Source of the DNA: an uncultured Bacteroides sp.
GTDB taxonomy: Bacteria; Bacteroidota; Bacteroidia; Bacteroidales; Bacteroidaceae
Length of the DNA stretch: 64,000 nt
NCBI GenBank assembly: GCA_944322345.1
Contig: CALUOO010000002.1
Coordinates: 1-64,000, forward strand
Reading direction: 5' to 3'
The position numbers were made by a program, and so were the translations under genes. Below the pieces are notes generated by a model. It was not told the DNA's origin. It ran no database searches and saw nothing but the letters and a program-made list of their open reading frames with translations. Shown in pieces: positions 59,933-64,000 of this stretch (positions within the stretch are counted from its first letter, which is position 1; each line of letters begins with the position of its first letter).

Positions 59933-60835
59933 TTAGAAGAACTTGATTTCTTCTCCTCTGATGTCCGACAGCAGCAGATTTGCCAGCCGGCTGGTTCCTA
60001 TGCGGAACAGCTGGTTGTTGAGCCATTCTTCTCCCAGAACCTCTTTTACGATGGTGTAGTAGATAAGTGCGTCGGTCACCGTATTAATGCCTCCTGCGGG
60101 CTTAAAACCTACTTTATTGCCCGTTTTCTGGTAGTATTCCTTGATGGCTTCGCACATCACATAGGCTGCTTCGGGTGTAGCTGCCGGCTGCTGCTTTCCG
60201 GTCGATGTCTTGATGAAGTCGGCTCCCGAATACATGGCAAGGATAGAGGCTTTCTTGATATTGGATGCACTTCCTAATGCTCCGGTTTCGAGGATCACCT
60301 TGAGGTGATTTTCCTTGCAGGTTTCCTTCAGTTCCTGTATTTCGTCGCATACGGTCTCGTAATCTCCGGCAAGGAACTTGCCCACCGAAAGCACAATGTC
60401 TATTTCGTCGGCTCCGTCGGCAATGGCAAGGGCTGTCTCTGCCACTTTTACCTCGATAAATGTCTGTGACGAAGGAAATCCTCCCGCTACGCAGGCAATA
60501 TGGATACCGTCTACCTGCAGCGTGTTCTTTACAATGTCGGCAAAGTTGGGATATACACAGATGGCAGCTACGTTTTTCAGATCGGGAAATTCGTCATCAA
60601 ACTGATTGACTTTCTCTGTGAAATGCATGACGCTCTCGTCGTTGTCGGTACTGTTCAGGGTGGTCAGATCAATACAGTTGAACAGGAATTTCTTGACCTC
60701 TTCCGTATTGTTCTGAGCCACTTTCCCGGCTTTCAGAGCCTCTACTTGAGCCTGTATGTCGGCATCGTTCAGGCGGGTGTTATACTTGGCCAGTGCCGTT
60801 TCATACTTGCTGTGTTGGGTGCTATTCTCTTCCAT
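59933..60835 (-). CDS. deoC: Deoxyribose-phosphate aldolase DeoC
   Basis: 300 aa, longer at the N-terminus than the E. coli form, as usual for the Bacteroidetes type. It splits deoxyribose-5-phosphate into acetaldehyde and glyceraldehyde-3-phosphate. ADEIDIVLSVGKFLAGDY, ADFIKTSTG (Lys of the Schiff-base site or its partner) and KVGFKPAGGINTVTDA (second Lys) are conserved. Its first codons overlap the MazG-like gene by 14 nt. Confidence 0.95.
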   Translation of the reverse strand: MEENSTQHSKYETALAKYNTRLNDADIQAQVEALKAGKVAQNNTEEVKKFLFNCIDLTTLNSTDNDESVMHFTEKVNQFDDEFPDLKNVAAICVYPNFADIVKNTLQVDGIHIACVAGGFPSSQTFIEVKVAETALAIADGADEIDIVLSVGKFLAGDYETVCDEIQELKETCKENHLKVILETGALGSASNIKKASILAMYSGADFIKTSTGKQQPAATPEAAYVMCEAIKEYYQKTGNKVGFKPAGGINTVTDALIYYTIVKEVLGEEWLNNQLFRIGTSRLANLLLSDIRGEEIKFF

Positions 60836-61160
60836 GATCGTTAAGTTTGGGATTATTAATATGTCTTTGATTGTCTCGCTGGGTTTTCTTTTCCAGACTT
60901 CTCCGGAATGCTTCGGTAATGTTCACTCCGGTCTGATTGGCAATACACAGGAGCACCCAGAATACGTCGGCTATCTCTTCGTCCAGATTGTCTTTTTCAC
61001 CTTTCTTGAACGACTGGTCTCCGTAACGGCGTGCCATTACCCGTGCAAGTTCACCTACTTCTTCGGTCAATACGGCCATATTTGTCAGTTCGCTGAAGTA
61101 GCGTACTCCGTACTCCTTGATCCAGCGGTCTACCCGCTGTTGCGCTTCTTCTATTGTCAT
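60822..61160 (-). CDS. MazG-like nucleotide pyrophosphohydrolase
   Basis: 112 aa, a single MazG domain. The EVGELARVMARRYGD helix and DEEIADVFWVLLCIAN give the ExxE and ExxD metal ligands. These small enzymes clean up non-canonical or excess (d)NTPs. It overlaps the start of deoC by 14 nt and lies 92 nt after dtd. Confidence 0.9.
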   Translation of the reverse strand: MTIEEAQQRVDRWIKEYGVRYFSELTNMAVLTEEVGELARVMARRYGDQSFKKGEKDNLDEEIADVFWVLLCIANQTGVNITEAFRRSLEKKTQRDNQRHINNPKLNDHGRE

Positions 61161-61252
61161 AGCGGTTTCCTTGGTTTATGAATAAAACAACTGATTGGCA
61201 GGAAAAGTTCTTTCCTTCCCATTGGATAACAGGAAAAATCGGGCAGGGGAAT

Positions 61253-61705
61253 CTATTCCTTGTTTTTGGTGTCCATACAGATGGTGACGGGGCCGTCGTT
61301 CAGCAGTTCTACCTTCATGTCAGCTCCAAACGTTCCTGTGCCTATCTCTTTCCCCAGCGAGCGGGTGAGGTCTTTGCAGAACTGTTCGTAAAGCGGAATG
61401 GAAATCTCCGGTTTGGCTGCTCTGATATACGACGGGCGGTTGCCTTTTTTGGTAGAGGCGTGCAGAGTGAATTGGCTGACCACCAGAATATCTCCTCCGT
61501 CTTCGAGGATGGATTTGTTCATTACGCCGTTTTCATCGTCGAAAATGCGCAGGTTGACTATCTTTTTGCATAGCCAGTTGATGTCTTCCTGACCGTCTGC
61601 TTCTTCGATTCCTACAAGGATGAGCATTCCTTTGCCGATAGCCGACTTGCAGTTGCCGTCGATGGTTACAGAGGCGTGGCTGACACGTTGAATAACGATT
61701 CTCAT
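61253..61705 (-). CDS. dtd: D-aminoacyl-tRNA deacylase Dtd
   Basis: 150 aa. It removes D-amino acids wrongly attached to tRNA. VSQFTLHA, KKGNRPSY (NRP motif), GTFGADMKVEL and NDGPVTICMDT (Gly-cisPro) match the family. A -7-like TAACTTTG (61741-61748, reversed) lies upstream, at the end of uvrC, so it may have its own promoter in addition to read-through from apt-uvrC. Confidence 0.96.
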   Translation of the reverse strand: MRIVIQRVSHASVTIDGNCKSAIGKGMLILVGIEEADGQEDINWLCKKIVNLRIFDDENGVMNKSILEDGGDILVVSQFTLHASTKKGNRPSYIRAAKPEISIPLYEQFCKDLTRSLGKEIGTGTFGADMKVELLNDGPVTICMDTKNKE

Positions 61706-61740
61706 AGTTCTTTCTTTTTGCTGTTCTTTAAAACGGGAGA

Positions 61741-61748
61741 CAAAGTTA
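61741..61748 (-). promoter_or_regulatory. -7-like element upstream of dtd
   Basis: The minus strand reads TAACTTTG, 36 nt upstream of the dtd ATG, overlapping the 3' end of uvrC. Confidence 0.4.
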
Positions 61749-63584
61749 CGAATTTCGTAGAGAAAGCAATCCTTCTTTCACAATCTTGGCTTTTGCTTCG
61801 CCAACAACATGGGCTATCTCTTCCAACGGTGCTTCTTGGATTCGCTTGACGCTTTTGAACTCTTTCAATAAGGCGGTTTTCGTCTTCTCTCCCACGCCTT
61901 TGATGTTGTCGAGTGCTGATGCTATCTGTCGCTTGCTTCGCTTCTCTCTGTGGAAAGAAATGGCAAAACGGTGCACTTCATCCTGAATCTGGGTGAGTAG
62001 TCGGAAAAGTGGGCTGTGTTGTTTGATGCCGATTGTCTGGGGAGGAAAACCGAACAGCAGTTCCGATGTGCGGTGGCGGTTATCTTTTGCCAGTCCGGCA
62101 ATGGGTATACGAAGTCCCAATTCGTCCTCAATAACTTCTCTTACTACTTCCATTTGCCCCTTTCCACCGTCGGTAATGATGAGATCGGGCAGGGGAGACT
62201 GTTCTTCGATGGCTCGTTGATAACGTCTTCTGACAACCTCTTTCATGGAAGCATAGTCATCTGGGCCGATTACAGTCTTAATGTTGTATTTCCGGTAGTC
62301 TTTTTTCGACGGTTTCGCTTTTTTGAATACCACACACGCAGCTACGGCATCAGAACCCTGTATGTTGGAGTTGTCGAAACATTCTATCTGCATGGGCAGA
62401 TTGTCAAGGTGTAGCTCCTGCTGTATTTCTTTCATCAGTCGTACACTCCTTTGCTCCGGATTGAGCTTTTCTGCCTGTTTCAGTCTGTCAGCCTTATATT
62501 GCTTTACGTTGAGGAGTGATAGTTCCAGCAATTTCTTTTTGTCTCCTCGCTGCGGAATGGTGAAAACAACGTCGCTCAGCTCCATGTCTACATGGAAAGG
62601 AACGATGATTTCTTTGGAGCGGCTTTTATACCGTTCGCGCATTTCGATGATACCAAGAGCCAGAAGCTCTTCCTTGGTCTCGTTCAGCTTCTTTTTGTAT
62701 TCGAAAGTGAAGGCTTGATTGATAGCCCCGTTTGTGATATGCAGATAGTTGATAAATGCAGATTCGTTTTCTCCCTCTTCAATAGAAAAGACATCGATAT
62801 TGTGCAATACAGAGCTTACCACTTCCGACTTTGAACGGTAGTTTTCTATCAGCAGATATTTCTCTTTGATCTTTTGTGCTTCTTCAAACCTCATTTCTGC
62901 TGCGAGTGCCATCATCCTTTCCTTAAGGAGATGGCTGATCTCTTGTGTGTTTCCTTTGAGAATTTCCTTGATTTCATCGATGTTTTTCAGATATTCCTCG
63001 TGCGATTGCTGCCCGATGCAGGGACCGGCGCAGTTCTTGATGTGGTATTCCAGACAAACATTGAACTTCCCCGCCCGTATATTTTCGGGGGTGAGGTTTA
63101 ACTTGCAGGTGCGTAAGGGATACAGATGCTTTATCAGATCCAATACGGCATACATTGACGGGAGGTGACTGTATGGGCCGTAGTATGAAGATCCGTTCTT
63201 GATGATTTTCCTTGTCTTGAATACTCTGGGGAAGTATTCGTTCTGCACACATATAGATGGGTAGGTTTTGTCATCCTTTAGCAGAACATTGTAACGGGGT
63301 TTGTACTTCTTTATCAGATTATTTTCCAATAGCAGCGCATCTTCTTCCGAGTTGACTACAATATAACGGATATCTGCGATTTTACTGACCAATACTCTTG
63401 TCTTCCCGGGCTGATGTTCCTTGCTGAAGTATGAGTATACTCTTCTTTTGAGATTTTTAGCCTTTCCAACGTAGATTATTACTCCTTCTTCGTTAAGATA
63501 TTGATAGATTCCCGGCTTCTCAGGCAGGTTACCTACAATTCCTTTCAGATATTCATTTATGGGTCTGGCTGCTTCACTACTCAT
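61746..63584 (-). CDS. uvrC: Excinuclease ABC subunit C UvrC
   Basis: 612 aa. It makes both cuts around the lesion in nucleotide excision repair. The N-terminal GIY-YIG nuclease (GIYQYLNEEGVIIYVGKAKN), the UVR motif (EMRFEEAQKIKEKYLLIENY), the RNase H-like C-terminal nuclease (IECFDNSNIQGSDAVAACVV ... LIITDGGKGQ) and the HhH pair (ALDNIKGVGEKTKTALLK) are present. It lies 26 nt after apt and 40 nt before dtd. Confidence 0.97.
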   Translation of the reverse strand: MSSEAARPINEYLKGIVGNLPEKPGIYQYLNEEGVIIYVGKAKNLKRRVYSYFSKEHQPGKTRVLVSKIADIRYIVVNSEEDALLLENNLIKKYKPRYNVLLKDDKTYPSICVQNEYFPRVFKTRKIIKNGSSYYGPYSHLPSMYAVLDLIKHLYPLRTCKLNLTPENIRAGKFNVCLEYHIKNCAGPCIGQQSHEEYLKNIDEIKEILKGNTQEISHLLKERMMALAAEMRFEEAQKIKEKYLLIENYRSKSEVVSSVLHNIDVFSIEEGENESAFINYLHITNGAINQAFTFEYKKKLNETKEELLALGIIEMRERYKSRSKEIIVPFHVDMELSDVVFTIPQRGDKKKLLELSLLNVKQYKADRLKQAEKLNPEQRSVRLMKEIQQELHLDNLPMQIECFDNSNIQGSDAVAACVVFKKAKPSKKDYRKYNIKTVIGPDDYASMKEVVRRRYQRAIEEQSPLPDLIITDGGKGQMEVVREVIEDELGLRIPIAGLAKDNRHRTSELLFGFPPQTIGIKQHSPLFRLLTQIQDEVHRFAISFHREKRSKRQIASALDNIKGVGEKTKTALLKEFKSVKRIQEAPLEEIAHVVGEAKAKIVKEGLLSLRNS

Positions 63585-63610
63585 CTTTTTGCCTTATTCT
63601 TATCGTTTGT

Positions 63611-64000
63611 TTATACCGAAAGTACAGACTCAACTTCGACGTCGTCACCAAATATAGCTCTTCCGTTCAGGTCTTTCAGTTCTATTATAAAGTTTACGTA
63701 GACTTTCTTGGGCTTTAGCTTTTTGACGAGTTCGCATGCGGCTTTCATAGTTCCTCCTGTAGCCAATAGGTCGTCGTGTAACAGAACGATGTCATTCTCG
63801 TCGATGGCGTCTTTGTGTATCTGTATGGTGTCTTTCCCATATTCTTTGTCATAGCTCTCTTCTATGGTATCTGCAGGAAGTTTGCCCGGTTTGCGGATAG
63901 GAATAAATCCTGCGTTTAATCTTGTTGCCAAAATAGGAGCCATGATGAAGCCTCTGGACTCGATACCAACAACTTTAGTTATCCCTTTTTCTTTGTACAT
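63611..64000 (-). CDS. apt: Adenine phosphoribosyltransferase Apt (5' end outside window)
   Basis: The C-terminal 129 residues are present; the start lies beyond 64000. It converts adenine and PRPP to AMP. VVGIESRGFIMAPILA and the PRPP loop IVLLHDDLLATGGTMKAA are clear. It is the first visible gene of an apt-uvrC-dtd-mazG-deoC strand group. Confidence 0.94.
   Translation of the reverse strand: MYKEKGITKVVGIESRGFIMAPILATRLNAGFIPIRKPGKLPADTIEESYDKEYGKDTIQIHKDAIDENDIVLLHDDLLATGGTMKAACELVKKLKPKKVYVNFIIELKDLNGRAIFGDDVEVESVLSV

Overview
The window is chromosomal DNA of a Bacteroides-type gut Bacteroidota. Evidence: a SusC/SusD pair, many type II lipoproteins, a three-subunit fumarate reductase operon (frdCAB), Mfa/Fim-type fimbrial genes, a DUF2723 membrane protein, and promoters of the Bacteroides form (TAnnTTTG about 20 nt downstream of a TTTG-like box). 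No rRNA, tRNA, CRISPR array, integrase or complete insertion sequence was recognised. Most of the window is ordinary core genome. The unusual material lies between the genes.

Layout. 1-1953: a fimbrial locus on the minus strand (truncated FimB/Mfa2-like lipoprotein, DUF3575 outer-membrane protein) behind a structured leader with a terminator-like hairpin. 1954-3501: dusB and a small lipoprotein. 4124-6938: U32 protease-like gene, thioesterase and dprA as one plus-strand operon. 7406-9358: sialate O-acetylesterase. 9650-13639: frdC-frdA-frdB, with a four-helix-bundle (23S IVP-like) gene inserted between frdA and frdB. 14063-21855: a four-gene glycan-uptake locus (TIG/NHL lipoprotein, SusC, SusD, surface lipoprotein) with a long AT-rich leader. 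23000-28240: queG, a polysaccharide deacetylase and a DUF2723 glycosyltransferase-like protein. 28455-33203: a methyltransferase and a dispersed zinc-type ABC importer (ATPase and binding protein, no permease) interrupted by a GH140-like gene and a small winged-helix gene. 33222-41289: a long minus-strand operon, cysE, RNA methyltransferase, DPP-IV, purD, membrane protein, yqaA-like, mnmD and the metal-binding protein. 41628-46630: a GH78 rhamnosidase and two tandem TonB_C paralogues. 47785-50650: a BACON lipoprotein, then a deletion scar with a truncated ArsG/CcdA-type permease beside an intact ArsP-type permease. 50758-54414: transglutaminase-like, DUF3089, NlpE-like and META lipoproteins. 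54778-64000: polA, polyprenyl synthetase, DUF3332, deoC, MazG-like, dtd, uvrC and apt (partial).

The most striking signal is a family of seven intergenic arrays, each of four or five units in exact 22-bp register. Each unit has an 8-bp core (TAACCTTT) flanked by one of a few hexamers that are mutual inverted complements (GTCAGC/GCTGAC, GTTGGC/GCCAAC, GTTGGG/CCCAAC). In three arrays a single core is flipped without loss of register. Two pairs of arrays share both unit order and outer flanks, which suggests that whole elements were copied between sites. I do not recognise this element. Two further dispersed families are present: AT-rich palindromic repeats (AACTCAAAAACTTA-like), one of which brackets the four-helix-bundle gene in the frd operon, and GTCAACTCGTC-type palindromes, one pair enclosing a third palindrome near 54.6 kb.
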